64,000 bases of DNA from Blastococcus_B deserti (GCF_042682525.1 NZ_JBHUHP010000004.1:1-64000); one strand, 5' to 3'; shown: positions 16,345 to 24,851, counted from the stretch's first letter. The notes: generated from the sequence alone by a model not told the origin. Translations and numbers: made by a program.

Positions 16345-16665
16345 TCGAGCGGCGCGCGGGACCTGGGCCGCGGCCGGGAGCAGGCCGACCTGATGATCGA
16401 GGTCGCTCTTGTCGAGGGTGACGAGTGCGGTCACGTCCACCACGGAGTCGCGGGGGAGTCCGGTGACCGTCGACGGGAGAAAGGTGTTCCCGGGCATGGT
16501 CGCCAGTGCGGTGTTCGACGTGATGGCCGCAGCCAGAACGGTGACCAATCGGCTGGCGTTGTAGGCGTCGGCCTGCACGACCAGCACGGGGCGGCGCTGG
16601 GCCGGCCGGCTCCCGGCAGCCGCCTCGAGGTCGGCCCAGTGGATGCCGCCCCGTTGGATCACCAC
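16344..16665 (-). CDS. mazF: MazF/PemK-type toxin, abnormal C-terminus
   Basis: An mRNA interferase-like domain: IQRGGIHWADLEAAAGSRPAQ, RRPVLVVQADAYNASRLVTVLAAAITSN and LPRDSVVDVTALVTLDKSDL are the strands of MazF, including the ALVTLDK segment before the last helix. The final helix normally seen (a VD-x-GLRLVLGL type ending) is missing. After VGLLPAAAQ the frame continues antisense through the DUF2218 gene and into the VOC region, with no stop until about 15766. I end the recognisable domain near 16344. The GTG start overlaps the antitoxin stop by 7 nt. It could be inactive, or make a 299-residue read-through protein. Confidence 0.75.
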
Positions 16666-16907
16666 TCGTCGTCGGTGTCGGCAAGCAGGCGCCGTCCCAC
16701 GGTGATCGCGTCGCCGGCGGAGTCATCGCCTTCTAGCAGTCGCTCCAGCGCGTCGTCGATCTGCTGCGTCAGGGACTGGGTGTCGAGTTCCTCGAGGTAT
16801 CGCTGGGCCGCTCTGGCGAAGAACTCCGATCGGCTCATGCCCAATTCGGCCGCTCGTCGCGAAGCGCGGTCGAACGTCTCGTCCGGCAGGGAGATGGCGG
16901 TCTTCAC
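16659..16907 (-). CDS. mazE: MazE/RHH-type antitoxin
   Basis: An 82-residue antitoxin with an N-terminal ribbon-helix-helix (VKTAISLPDETFDRASRRAA, then ELGMSRSEFFARAA) and an acidic C-terminal tail ending DTDDEW, which would wrap the toxin. The likely start is GTG at 16907; an upstream ATG at 16946 adds 13 residues without RHH character. It overlaps the toxin gene by 7 nt in the usual antitoxin-first order and would autoregulate the operon. This RHH subtype resembles mycobacterial MazE antitoxins. Confidence 0.85.
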   Translation of the reverse strand: MKTAISLPDETFDRASRRAAELGMSRSEFFARAAQRYLEELDTQSLTQQIDDALERLLEGDDSAGDAITVGRRLLADTDDEW

Positions 16908-17081
16908 ACCCGAAGTACGACCGGGTATGACCGGCGTGTCCGACATGGGAAGCGTCGTCAGCCGAAGGCCGGGACGACCACGTCGTCGCGGCGGACGACA
17001 GGACGACGCGCGAGCGACCGACCGCGCGACCGGGCCGAGCGCCGCTCGCCGTCCGCGGGGCTGGGTAATACGGTCGGGGCC

Positions 17082-17483
17082 ATGGGTGGCGCGCAGGAGC
17101 AACCGGGACCCGAGACACCGACCGGCGGCCTGGTCGGGCGGTCGATCGACGAGTTCGTCAGCCAGCTGCGCAACTTCACCGACCGCGCGCGGTCCGTCGC
17201 CGGCGCCGTCCCGGCGAAGCTGCCCCTGCCCGCCCTGCCGAGCCCACCCGGTGCCATGTCGGCCGCCCAGCTGCGCGCGGTCGCGCAGACGGTCAGCGCC
17301 CAGCGGCAGTCGATCGCCGCCATGCGGGCGCAGCTCGACGCCTTCGACCAGCAGCTGGCCGTCTTCGAGCGGATCCTCGACCCCCTGGTCGAGTGGAGCT
17401 CCACATGGGCCCGCCTGGAGGAGGCCGTCGGCGACTTCGTCCGCCCGGCTCCACCCGAGGGCGGGAAGGCGCCGGAGGCCTAG
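17082..17483 (+). CDS. Hypothetical coiled-coil protein
   Basis: A 133-residue protein without a recognisable named domain. Residues 15-45 form an amphipathic segment (GRSIDEFVSQLRNFTDRARS), then a proline-rich stretch, then a long heptad-rich helix from about 60 to 118. The layout is phasin-like but this is only a resemblance. TACGGT lies 7 nt before the ATG, so the mRNA is probably leaderless. The 3' end overlaps the convergent coiled-coil gene by 4 nt; the two similar helical proteins may be partners or paralogues. Confidence 0.7.
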   Translation: MGGAQEQPGPETPTGGLVGRSIDEFVSQLRNFTDRARSVAGAVPAKLPLPALPSPPGAMSAAQLRAVAQTVSAQRQSIAAMRAQLDAFDQQLAVFERILDPLVEWSSTWARLEEAVGDFVRPAPPEGGKAPEA

Positions 17484-17920
17484 AGCCCGTCCGGGTCCTC
17501 GCCGCCGTCCCGGTGCCTGCGGCGGAGCAGCCCGGTCACCGAGCCCACCCGGTCCTGCGCCACCCGCAGCCCGTGGATGAGCGGGATCAGGTCCTCCTGG
17601 ATCCGGCGCAGCGTGTCGGGGACCGTGTCGACCACGGGGTCGTCGAGCACGCGTCCCACCCGCTCGATCCCGGGCTTCAGGGCGCGCACCGGCTCCTCGA
17701 GTTCCTCGACGAGGTCCTCGAGCCGCTCGGCGATGCGCTGGGCCGACGCGATCGTGGCGTGCGCCATCGTCGTGGCCTCGGTCAGCTCCCGGACGGTCCC
17801 GTTGAGCTCGCTGAGGGTGCGCGGGAGCTGGGCCAGCGCCTCGGTCTGGGTCTGCAGGAGGCTGAGCAGCTCATTGAGCCCGGGGATGCGGGGCATCCCC
17901 AGGCCGCGGAAGGGATCCAC
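17480..17920 (-). CDS. Hypothetical coiled-coil protein, phasin-like
   Basis: About 146 residues, almost entirely helical. After MPRIPGLNELLSLLQTQ comes a continuous heptad pattern (ALAQLPRTLSELNGTVRELT, AQRIAERLEDLVEELEEPVR) and a second helix with VVDTVPDTLRRIQEDLIPLI. The Arg-rich C-terminal tail (LLRRRHRDGG) could bind membrane or nucleic acid. No named family is recognised. The start is uncertain: GTG 17920 is used, and an in-frame ATG lies at 17896. It overlaps the opposite gene by 4 nt at the 3' end. Confidence 0.65.
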   Translation of the reverse strand: MDPFRGLGMPRIPGLNELLSLLQTQTEALAQLPRTLSELNGTVRELTEATTMAHATIASAQRIAERLEDLVEELEEPVRALKPGIERVGRVLDDPVVDTVPDTLRRIQEDLIPLIHGLRVAQDRVGSVTGLLRRRHRDGGEDPDGL

Positions 17921-18103
17921 GTCCGCAACCGTCGGTGACGACGAGGATCTTCGCAACCGCACGGATCCCGATGCTCCGAGCGGCTCAGCGGCCGGTGTCT
18001 CGACCGCTGAACCTGGGCCCTCGGAACTGCCGGCGGTCCCGGGGACCGTGGCACCACTGTGCCCGCGCGGGCCGCGCCGCACGCGTCGGAGTTCGGGCGC
18101 GGC

Positions 18104-18820
18104 TCAGAACCCGGACAGCTCCCCGGTGCGGACGAACCGCTCGGCGATGTCGCGCACCTTGGTGTTGGTCTCCATCGACACCCGGGTCAGCGCCTGGAAC
18201 GCCTGGTCGGGGGTGAGCTTGAACCGCTCCATCAGGACGCCCTTGGCCTGGTCGATGACCGCCCGGGAGTCCAGGGCCGCCGCCAGGTGCTCGGCCCGCT
18301 CCAGCGCGCTCTCGTACAGGTACATGTTCGAGATCGGGACGACGGCGTAGTCGGCGAACCGGGAGATCAGCTCGCGGGTGCGCCGATCGGCCACGGTGAA
18401 CTGGCGGGCGTACACGGTCAGTGCGCCCGCGACGCTCTCCCGGACCGGCAGCGGGAACGACAGCACGCTCCCGCAGCCGGCGGCGGCCGCCTCGGCCGCG
18501 AACTCCGGCCACTCCGAGGGCGACCGGGTGTCGACGATCTCCGCCGTCCGCCCGGTGGACGCCGCCGTCAGACAGGGTCCGGCGCCGCGCCGGTACTGCA
18601 GCGCGTCCAGCCGCTGGGCGAGGTCGCCGCTCGCCGCGACGGTCGCGGGGCGCTTGCCCCCGAGGATGGTCAGCGAAGTCACCGGTTCACCGGGCAGCAC
18701 GCCGGCGGCCAGGGCGGTGACCCGCTGCAGGAACGACTCCAGGGAGTGCTCGGCGAAGGAGAGCCGGCCGAGCTCGTCGAAGGCCGGCTGGACGGCGACG
18801 TCGTCGTCGGAGGGGATCAC
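18104..18820 (-). CDS. GAF-ANTAR transcription antitermination regulator
   Basis: A 238-residue cytosolic regulator. An N-terminal GAF sensor covers about residues 15-165 (with YRRGAGPCLTAASTG and GCGSVLSFPLPV), and a C-terminal ANTAR RNA-binding domain covers 175-230 (LDSRAVIDQAKGVLMERFKL, TPDQAFQALTRVSMETN). GAF-ANTAR proteins bind paired hairpins in nascent mRNA to prevent termination, as in mycobacterial and Streptomyces stress circuits. GTG 18820 has GGAG about 10 nt upstream; an ATG at 18844 lies inside a palindrome and is less likely. It lies about 240 bp downstream of the MEDS-ATPase gene, same strand, perhaps in one stress regulon. Confidence 0.9.
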   Translation of the reverse strand: MIPSDDDVAVQPAFDELGRLSFAEHSLESFLQRVTALAAGVLPGEPVTSLTILGGKRPATVAASGDLAQRLDALQYRRGAGPCLTAASTGRTAEIVDTRSPSEWPEFAAEAAAAGCGSVLSFPLPVRESVAGALTVYARQFTVADRRTRELISRFADYAVVPISNMYLYESALERAEHLAAALDSRAVIDQAKGVLMERFKLTPDQAFQALTRVSMETNTKVRDIAERFVRTGELSGF

Positions 18821-18832
18821 GCGTTGCGCTCC

Positions 18833-18846
18833 GTGTGGTTCCACAC
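18833..18846. promoter_or_regulatory. Palindrome at the GAF-ANTAR promoter
   Basis: GTGTGG-TT-CCACAC is a 6-bp dyad with 2-nt spacer, 13 nt before the GTG start. It may be an operator or part of the 5' leader hairpin. The remaining spacer up to 19058 shows no gene and no second clear motif. Confidence 0.35.
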
Positions 18847-19058
18847 CGGATCAGAGAGCCGGCGGCAAGAAGACGGAACCCCGTCGGTTTCGAGCGTCGC
18901 GCTGCAGAGGCGGGACAGGCGTCCCGTCGGCGCGCCGGCTGTCTGACGCGTACTGCCCCAGGGCATAGCCGCACCCCGGCCAGGGCCGGTGCGCGCCGGG
19001 CCCGGACCCCCGCCCGCGTGGCCGTCGGCGGCGCTCGGCGGCACTGCCCCGGTCCGGC

Positions 19059-20000
19059 TCACATCCAGGTCAGGATGCGGACGGTCGTCCCGAGGTCGGA
19101 TGACCGCAGCTGCACGAGGTCGCACAGCTGGTTGACGAGATAGAGACCGCGTCCCCCCTCCTGCTCCAGGCTCGGCATCAGCCGGCCGGTCAGGGGATCG
19201 GTGAGCTGCCCGGAGTCGCTGAACTCCACGACGGCGGCGCCGGGTTCCACCCACATGGCCACGGTGCCGGTGCCCCCGCCGTGCCGGATGCTGTTGGTGG
19301 CCAGCTCCGAGGCCGCGAGCTCCAGGACCTCGACCTTGTCCTCCGGCAGGCCCACCGTGCGCGCGTACTGGGCGACCGTGTGGCGGGTCGCGGGGACGTC
19401 GGCCGGGCCGTAGATCCCACGCAGGACCGCGTCGGTGGGCGGCGGCAGCGGGGCGGCGAAGGCGTCCAGCGCGCCATCGGCGAGATAGTCGGCGCTCACC
19501 CGGCGTCCGGCCGCAGTCGCGGTCACCGGATGGGTGTGCAGGGCGCCCCGGCTGACGGCGCGGGGAAGGTGCTGCTCGTCGTACGGGCACAGCAGCCGCC
19601 AGGCCGGCCCGCCGTCGAAGGCGTGGTTGAGCAGCAGCTCGTGCAGCCGGCACTCCACGAGCTCGGCCTCCCGCCGGCCCACGAACGCCGGCTCACCGAC
19701 ACCGCGCAACCGCCGTCCCGCGTCGGTGTGCTCCTGCAGGGTGCGCGCCCAGACACCGATGATCCGGGCCGGATTGCCGCCGATCTCCGCCATGTCGAGG
19801 AACTCCACCGACGACGCGTCGTCGCCGAGGGCGTCGCGGAGCTGCTCCAAGCGGAGGCGTGGCTCGGCGACCACCACGGCCTCGTCTCGCTCCAGCCCCT
19901 CTCGCACGAAGGGCAGCAGCCCGGCGAGGAACCCGTCGTCGCCGCGGTAGAGGAGCGCTTCGTGCTCGAAGCCGGCGACGGGCTCCAGGGTGCTGGTCAT
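19059..20000 (-). CDS. MEDS-domain anti-sigma-type ATPase
   Basis: A 313-residue regulator. The N-terminal MEDS (DcmR-type sensory) domain, residues 8-165, has FEHEALLYRGDDGFLAGLLP, VVVAEPRLRLEQLRDALG and PAWRLLCPYDEQHLP. The C-terminal GHKL ATPase of the RsbW/HATPase_c_2 type, residues 195-310, has LAASELATNSIRHGGG (N box) and EGGRGLYLVNQL (G box). It probably acts as a kinase/anti-sigma or anti-anti-sigma partner responding to a small ligand. Its ATG overlaps the stop of the MEDS-STAS gene by 4 nt, so both products are made together. There is no transmembrane segment. Confidence 0.88.
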   Translation of the reverse strand: MTSTLEPVAGFEHEALLYRGDDGFLAGLLPFVREGLERDEAVVVAEPRLRLEQLRDALGDDASSVEFLDMAEIGGNPARIIGVWARTLQEHTDAGRRLRGVGEPAFVGRREAELVECRLHELLLNHAFDGGPAWRLLCPYDEQHLPRAVSRGALHTHPVTATAAGRRVSADYLADGALDAFAAPLPPPTDAVLRGIYGPADVPATRHTVAQYARTVGLPEDKVEVLELAASELATNSIRHGGGTGTVAMWVEPGAAVVEFSDSGQLTDPLTGRLMPSLEQEGGRGLYLVNQLCDLVQLRSSDLGTTVRILTWM

Positions 20001-20920
20001 GCCGCTGCGCCGGCGAAGGTGACCGGCGCGAGCTCATCGAGCGCCAGCACCCGCCACATCCGGCGTACCAGCGGCGAGGCGCCACGGACCTCCAACGTCA
20101 GCGGCACCGGGCGGTCGGCCAGGGCCTGCGCCCAGCGGGCGATGACCCGCGACGCGGCCACGTCGACGAACTCGAGCAGCCGGAGATCGAGCACGGCGCC
20201 GTGCGCGCCGACCGGCGAGGCGGTCAGCACCCGGGCCAGCCGGTCGGCGCTGAAGGTGTCCACGCTGCCGGCCACGGCCACGTGGCCGTCCTCGAAGAAC
20301 ACCTGGAACGGCGACGCGACGTCTGGCGCGTGCACGAGGGGATGCACCGACGTCGCCTCTGCCAGCGCGGCCTCGGGGAGGTCCCGGCGGTACGTGCACA
20401 TCGCCGACATCCCCGGCCCGTGGGCCATGTACTCGTCGGCCACGTGCTCCCAGCGGATGAGGCCCGCCCGCGTGGACGCGTCGGCCGCCAGCCCGCCCAC
20501 GTCGGCGACGACCCGCAGCCCGCGGTACCCGTCATCGAGCGCGCGTCGGGTGGCCGCGTCGTAGAACGCCAGCTGGGCCTCGGGCGTGAAACTACCGGTG
20601 GCGGCGTAGGCCTCCCCGAGGGTCATCGTGCCCAGCACACCGCCGGCCCTCAGCTCCTCGGTGTTCCCCAGGGGCGCGGCGTTCCCGGCGAGGCTCTCGA
20701 TGATCCGCTCGCCAACGCAGAGGAGCCGTTCTCCGCGGGCCAGCCCACCGGCGAGGAACTGCCGGACCGCCGCGTCGAAGCCGGCGTCATCGTCGTCGTA
20801 GACCCAGCAGAGGTGGTCGGACGCCTCGGCCCCGGGAACGTGACGGAGGAGTCCATGGGAACGCACCCACTCACGGTATGCCCTCGGGTCGACATAGGAC
20901 AGGCCTCGGACGGGGGTCAC
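19997..20920 (-). CDS. MEDS-STAS domain regulator
   Basis: A 307-residue cytosolic protein with an N-terminal MEDS domain (about 30-200; SDHLCWVYDDDDAGFDAAVR, LCVGERIIESLAG and MCTYRRDLPEAALAEA) and a C-terminal STAS domain (about 205-300; HVAVAGSVDTFSADRLARVL, DLRLLEFVDVAASRVI). STAS domains of this kind are anti-anti-sigma factors; the Ser/Thr phospho-site position appears as AASRV, keeping a Ser. The adjoining MEDS-ATPase is the natural kinase partner. The GTG overlaps the pntB stop in a GTGA junction, directly coupling this gene to the transhydrogenase operon. Confidence 0.88.
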   Translation of the reverse strand: MTPVRGLSYVDPRAYREWVRSHGLLRHVPGAEASDHLCWVYDDDDAGFDAAVRQFLAGGLARGERLLCVGERIIESLAGNAAPLGNTEELRAGGVLGTMTLGEAYAATGSFTPEAQLAFYDAATRRALDDGYRGLRVVADVGGLAADASTRAGLIRWEHVADEYMAHGPGMSAMCTYRRDLPEAALAEATSVHPLVHAPDVASPFQVFFEDGHVAVAGSVDTFSADRLARVLTASPVGAHGAVLDLRLLEFVDVAASRVIARWAQALADRPVPLTLEVRGASPLVRRMWRVLALDELAPVTFAGAAA

Positions 20921-22323
20921 AGCGCCCGCAGGATGTCCTCCACCCGCTCTCGTGCGTCCCCGAAGAGCATCCGACTGTTGTCGCGGAAGAACAGCGGGTT
21001 CTGCACCCCCGCGTAGCCGGTGTTCATCGAGCGCTTGAACACGACGACGGTCCCGGCCTCCCAGACGCGCAGCACCGGCATGCCGGCGATCGGGCTGCCG
21101 GGGTCGTCGGTCGCGGCCGGGTTCACGGTGTCGTTGGCCCCGATGACCAGCACGACGTCGGTGTCGGCGAGGTCGTCGTTGATCTCGTCCATCTCCAGGA
21201 CGATGTCGTAGGGCACCTTCGCCTCGGCCAGCAGCACGTTCATGTGCCCGGGCAGCCGGCCGGCGACGGGGTGGATCCCGAACCGGGCGTCGATCCCCTT
21301 GTCGCGCAGGTGGCGGGTCAGTTCCGCCACGGCGCCCTGCGCCTGGGCCACCGCCATGCCGTAGCCGGGAGTGATGACGACGCTCCGCGCGTCCCGCAGC
21401 AGCTCGGCCGTCTCCTCGGCCGTGATCTCGGTGTGCTCCCCGTAGTCGCGGTCGACGGCCACGCTGCCCTCGTTGCCGAACCCACCGGCGATCACCGACA
21501 GGAACGACCGGTTCATGGCCCGGCACATGATGTAGGAGAGGTAGGCACCCGAGGAGCCCACCAGCGCGCCGGTGATGATCAGCAGGTCGTTCCCGAGCAG
21601 GAACCCCGAGGCCGCGGCGGCCCAGCCGGAGTAGCTGTTGAGCATCGAGACGACCACGGGCATGTCGCCGCCGCCGATCGAGGCCACGAGGTGCCAGCCC
21701 AGGGCCAGCGCCAGCACGGTGACGGCGGAGAGCACGAGCAGGTTCGGCTCGACGACGAACACGACGGTGAGGACGGCGAAGGCCACCAGCGCACCCAGGT
21801 TCAGGGCGTTGTGCGCCGGCAGCATCAGCGGGTTGCTCTTGATGCGCCCGGACAGCTTCAGGAACGCCACGATCGACCCGGTGAAGGTGACCGCGCCGAT
21901 GAAGACGCCGATCACCACCTCGGCCGAGTGGATGCCGAGCAGGTTCCCGGCCACCTCCGTCTGCTGCCCGGGATCGGCCTCGACCGAGAGGTAACCGTTC
22001 CAGCCCACGAGCACGGCGGCGAGACCGACGAAGCTGTGCAGGATCGCGATCAGCTCGGGCATGCCGGTCATCTCGACCCGGGCGGCCCGCCACAGGCCGA
22101 TCGCGGCACCCACGGCCATGGCGACGACCAGCAGGGTGAGGCCCAGGGCCGAGCTGCTCCGGGTGGCCAGCCCGATGGTGGCGGCCAGCGCGAGCGCCAT
22201 GCCCGCGATGCCGTAGGCGTTGCCGGCCTTGGCGCTCTCGTGCCTGGACAGCCCGGCCAGGCTCAGGATGAACAGCAGCCCGGCGACGATGTAGGCCGCG
22301 GACGCGGCGGCGGCGGCGCTCAT
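20917..22323 (-). CDS. pntB: NAD(P) transhydrogenase beta subunit
   Basis: A 468-residue membrane subunit of the proton-translocating transhydrogenase, which couples hydride transfer between NADH and NADP+ to proton flow. Residues 1-265 carry about eight to nine membrane spans (dII), with SFVGLAAVLVGWNGYL and IGGGDMPVVVSMLNSYSGWA. Residues 285-468 form the NADP(H)-binding dIII with VITPGYGMAVAQAQGAV, GIHPVAGRLPGHMNVLLAEA, GANDTVNPAA and FKRSMNTGYAGVQNPLF. The ATG overlaps the pntA stop by 4 nt. Length equals the E. coli subunit (about 462). Confidence 0.95.
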   Translation of the reverse strand: MSAAAAASAAYIVAGLLFILSLAGLSRHESAKAGNAYGIAGMALALAATIGLATRSSSALGLTLLVVAMAVGAAIGLWRAARVEMTGMPELIAILHSFVGLAAVLVGWNGYLSVEADPGQQTEVAGNLLGIHSAEVVIGVFIGAVTFTGSIVAFLKLSGRIKSNPLMLPAHNALNLGALVAFAVLTVVFVVEPNLLVLSAVTVLALALGWHLVASIGGGDMPVVVSMLNSYSGWAAAASGFLLGNDLLIITGALVGSSGAYLSYIMCRAMNRSFLSVIAGGFGNEGSVAVDRDYGEHTEITAEETAELLRDARSVVITPGYGMAVAQAQGAVAELTRHLRDKGIDARFGIHPVAGRLPGHMNVLLAEAKVPYDIVLEMDEINDDLADTDVVLVIGANDTVNPAATDDPGSPIAGMPVLRVWEAGTVVVFKRSMNTGYAGVQNPLFFRDNSRMLFGDARERVEDILRAL

Positions 22324-23867
22324 CGGGCGGGCCCGCGGGTGAACATGCCGAGCATCCGCCGGGTGACGGCGAAGCCGCCGAAGACGTTGATGCTGGCGAC
22401 GAGGATCGCGATGAAGGCCAGCGCGGTCACCAGCGGGTCGTCGTGGCCAATCTGCAGCAGCGCGCCGACGACGATGATCCCGGAGATCGCGTTCGTCACC
22501 GACATCAGCGGCGTGTGCAGGGCGTGGTGCACGTGCCCGATCACGTAGAAGCCGACGACGACGGCCAGGGCGAACACCGTGACGTGCTGGATCAGCTCGT
22601 TCGGCGCGAAGGCGGTCACCAGGAAGAGCAGCGCCGCCCCCACACCGACGAGCGCGAACCGCCGTCCGGGCCCCGGTGGCCGGGGTGGGGGAGCGGGCTC
22701 GACCGCCGCCGGAGGCGCGGCCGCCGGTACCGGCGCGGCCGACACCTGCACCGGCGGCGGGGGCCAGGTCTTCTCACCCGCCCGCACGACCGTCATCGCG
22801 CGCTGCACCACGTCGTCGAAGTCCAGCACCAGCTGGCCGTCCTTGCCCGGTGTCAGGAGGGTGAGCAGGCTGACCAGGTTCTGCCCGTACAGCTGCGAGG
22901 CCTGCGCGGGCAGCCGGGCCGGCAGGTCGGTGTAGCCGATGATCGAGACGCCGTTGGCGGTGACCACGATCTCGTCGGGGACCGAGCCGGCCACGTTGCC
23001 GCCCTGCGCGGCGGCCATGTCGACGATCACGCTGCCCGACTTCATCGAGGCGACCATCTCCTCGGTGATCAGCCGCGGCGCCGGCCGCCCCGGGATCAGC
23101 GCGGTGGTGATGATGATGTCGACGTCCTTGGCCTGCTCGGCGTACATCTGAGCGGCCCGGCGGTTGAAGTCCTCGGACATCTCCCGGGCGTAGCCGTCGG
23201 CGCTCACCTGCTGCTCGGCGTCGGGCACGGCCACGTACTCGCCGCCGAGCGAGCGCACCTGCTCGGCGACCTCGGGGCGGACGTCGGTGGCCCGCACGAT
23301 CGCCCCCAGGCTGCTGGCCGCGCCGATGGCGGCCAGCCCGGCCACGCCCGCGCCCACGACCAGCACCTTGGCCGGCGGCACCTTGCCCGCCGCGGTCACC
23401 TGCCCGGTGAAGAACCGGCCGAAGGTGTGCGCGGCCTCGACGACCGCGCGGTAGCCGGCGATGTTGGCCATCGAGCTGAGCACGTCCATCGACTGCGCGC
23501 GGGAGATGCGCGGGACGGCGTCCATGGCCAGCACGGTGATCGGCCGGGCCGCGAGGGCGTCGACCAGGTCGGGGTTCAGGCCCGGGCTCAGCAGGCTGAT
23601 CAGCGTCGCGCCGTGCCGCAGCCGGGGTATCTCGTCGACGGCGGGTGCGTTCACCCGCAGGACGACGTCGGCCTGCCAGGCGTCCTCCGCCGTCCCGACG
23701 CTCGCGCCGGCCGCGGCGTAGGCGTCGTCGGGGAAGCTGGCCGCCACGCCCGCACCGCTCTCCACCACCACGTCGTATCCCAGGGCGATCAGCTTGCCGA
23801 CGGTCGCGGGGGTCGCGGCCACCCGTGTCTCGCGGGGGCGGGTCTCCCGCGGAACTCCGATTCGCAA
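22320..23867 (-). CDS. pntA: NAD(P) transhydrogenase alpha subunit (fused)
   Basis: A 515-residue alpha subunit in the undivided form. The NAD(H)-binding dI domain covers residues 1-375 (starting LRIGVPRETRPRETRVAATP, with VVGAGVAGLAAIGAASSLGA). A Pro/Ala-rich linker spans about 380-415, and three to four membrane spans finish the protein. E. coli PntA is 510 residues; many actinobacteria instead split alpha into two genes. I use the TTG at 23867 because GGAG lies 7 nt upstream and homology begins exactly there; the upstream in-frame ATG at 24008 would translate a palindrome. It heads an overlapping four-gene unit with pntB and two MEDS genes. Confidence 0.93.
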   Translation of the reverse strand: MRIGVPRETRPRETRVAATPATVGKLIALGYDVVVESGAGVAASFPDDAYAAAGASVGTAEDAWQADVVLRVNAPAVDEIPRLRHGATLISLLSPGLNPDLVDALAARPITVLAMDAVPRISRAQSMDVLSSMANIAGYRAVVEAAHTFGRFFTGQVTAAGKVPPAKVLVVGAGVAGLAAIGAASSLGAIVRATDVRPEVAEQVRSLGGEYVAVPDAEQQVSADGYAREMSEDFNRRAAQMYAEQAKDVDIIITTALIPGRPAPRLITEEMVASMKSGSVIVDMAAAQGGNVAGSVPDEIVVTANGVSIIGYTDLPARLPAQASQLYGQNLVSLLTLLTPGKDGQLVLDFDDVVQRAMTVVRAGEKTWPPPPVQVSAAPVPAAAPPAAVEPAPPPRPPGPGRRFALVGVGAALLFLVTAFAPNELIQHVTVFALAVVVGFYVIGHVHHALHTPLMSVTNAISGIIVVGALLQIGHDDPLVTALAFIAILVASINVFGGFAVTRRMLGMFTRGPAR

Positions 23868-23990
23868 CGTGGCGCTCCATTCGTCGGGGAGGCCTCGTCG
23901 CCTGCCCACGGTGGCTGTCGTAGCGGTGCGGTCGTGCTGGGTGCTGGGTGCTGGGTGCGATCGTGCTCGGTGCGTGTGGTGCCGGTCGTG

Positions 23991-24008
23991 ATGATCCCGG
24001 GGGATCAT
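23991..24008. promoter_or_regulatory. Perfect 18-bp palindrome between pntA and hydrolase
   Basis: ATGATCCCGGGGGATCAT has 8-bp arms around GG. It lies between divergent promoters, about 125 bp before pntA and 40 bp before the hydrolase, just upstream of a TAGGGT minus-10 box at 24034-24039. Its symmetry suits a dimeric repressor. The flanking DNA (23937-23960) also carries a short GTGCTGG direct repeat. Confidence 0.45.
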
Positions 24009-24047
24009 GCCGGTCAGCGAGGGGGGCCGTCGCTAGGGTCCGGCGGT

Positions 24048-24851
24048 GTGATGAGGGACACGGCGGGTCACGGGCGCGCCCGGGAGCTGCTCGAGCGCCA
24101 GCCGGCGGAGGACTCGGGCCGCCCGCCGCTGCTCTTCGTGCCCGGCCTGGGCCACGGCGCCTGGTGCTGGGAGCGGTGGCTCGACGCGGCCGCCGAGGCC
24201 GGGTGGCCGGCCTACGCCGTCTCGCTGCGGGGGCACGGGGAGAGCCCCGGGCGGCTGCGGACCGCGCTGCTGGGGCACTACGCCGCCGACGTCGTCGCGA
24301 CGGCGACGGCGCTGCCCCGCCCGCCGGTCCTGGTGGGTCATTCGATGGGCGGGCTGGTCGTCCAGAGGGCCTTGGCCCGGTACGCCGCCCGGGCCGCCGT
24401 CCTTCTCGCCCCGGTGCCGGCCCACCCGGCGGTGGCGTCGCTGGCCGCCATCGCCCGCCGGCACCCGCTGGACGCCCTGAGGATCGTGGGCGGTGGCTCC
24501 CTGCCGCTGCGGCCGGAGTACCTCTTCCACGAGCTCGGCGCCGCGGAGGCGCAGACCCTCTCCGACCGCTGCGGAGCGGAGTCCGCCCTGGCGCAGTACC
24601 AGCTGCTCCTGCACCGTCCGGCCGGGCCCCCGCTGGGCGCACCGCCGGTCCTGGTGCTCGCCACCCCCGACGACCGGCTGGTGCCCATCCGTGGGGTGCG
24701 GGCCACCGCCCGGCGGTACGGGGCGGAGGTCGTCGAGTTCCCGGGGATGGGCCACGACCTCATGCTCGACGCCCGCTGGCGGCAGCCGCTGGACGCGATG
24801 CTGGCCTGGCTCGACGCGCGGTTCCCCACGGAACGGAAAGCCGGAGCGTGA
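24048..24851 (+). CDS. Alpha/beta hydrolase
   Basis: A 267-residue alpha/beta-hydrolase. The oxyanion segment is FVPGLGHGAWCWERWLD, the nucleophile elbow is GHSMGG (near residue 100), the acid is Asp in ATPDDRLVP, and the base is His in GMGHDLML near the C-terminus. It is cytosolic and its substrate is unknown; esterase, lactonase and thioesterase activities are all possible. The leaderless start is GTG 24048 or ATG 24051, since TAGGGT ends 8 nt before and there is no ribosome site. It is divergent from pntA. Confidence 0.85.
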   Translation: MMRDTAGHGRARELLERQPAEDSGRPPLLFVPGLGHGAWCWERWLDAAAEAGWPAYAVSLRGHGESPGRLRTALLGHYAADVVATATALPRPPVLVGHSMGGLVVQRALARYAARAAVLLAPVPAHPAVASLAAIARRHPLDALRIVGGGSLPLRPEYLFHELGAAEAQTLSDRCGAESALAQYQLLLHRPAGPPLGAPPVLVLATPDDRLVPIRGVRATARRYGAEVVEFPGMGHDLMLDARWRQPLDAMLAWLDARFPTERKAGA

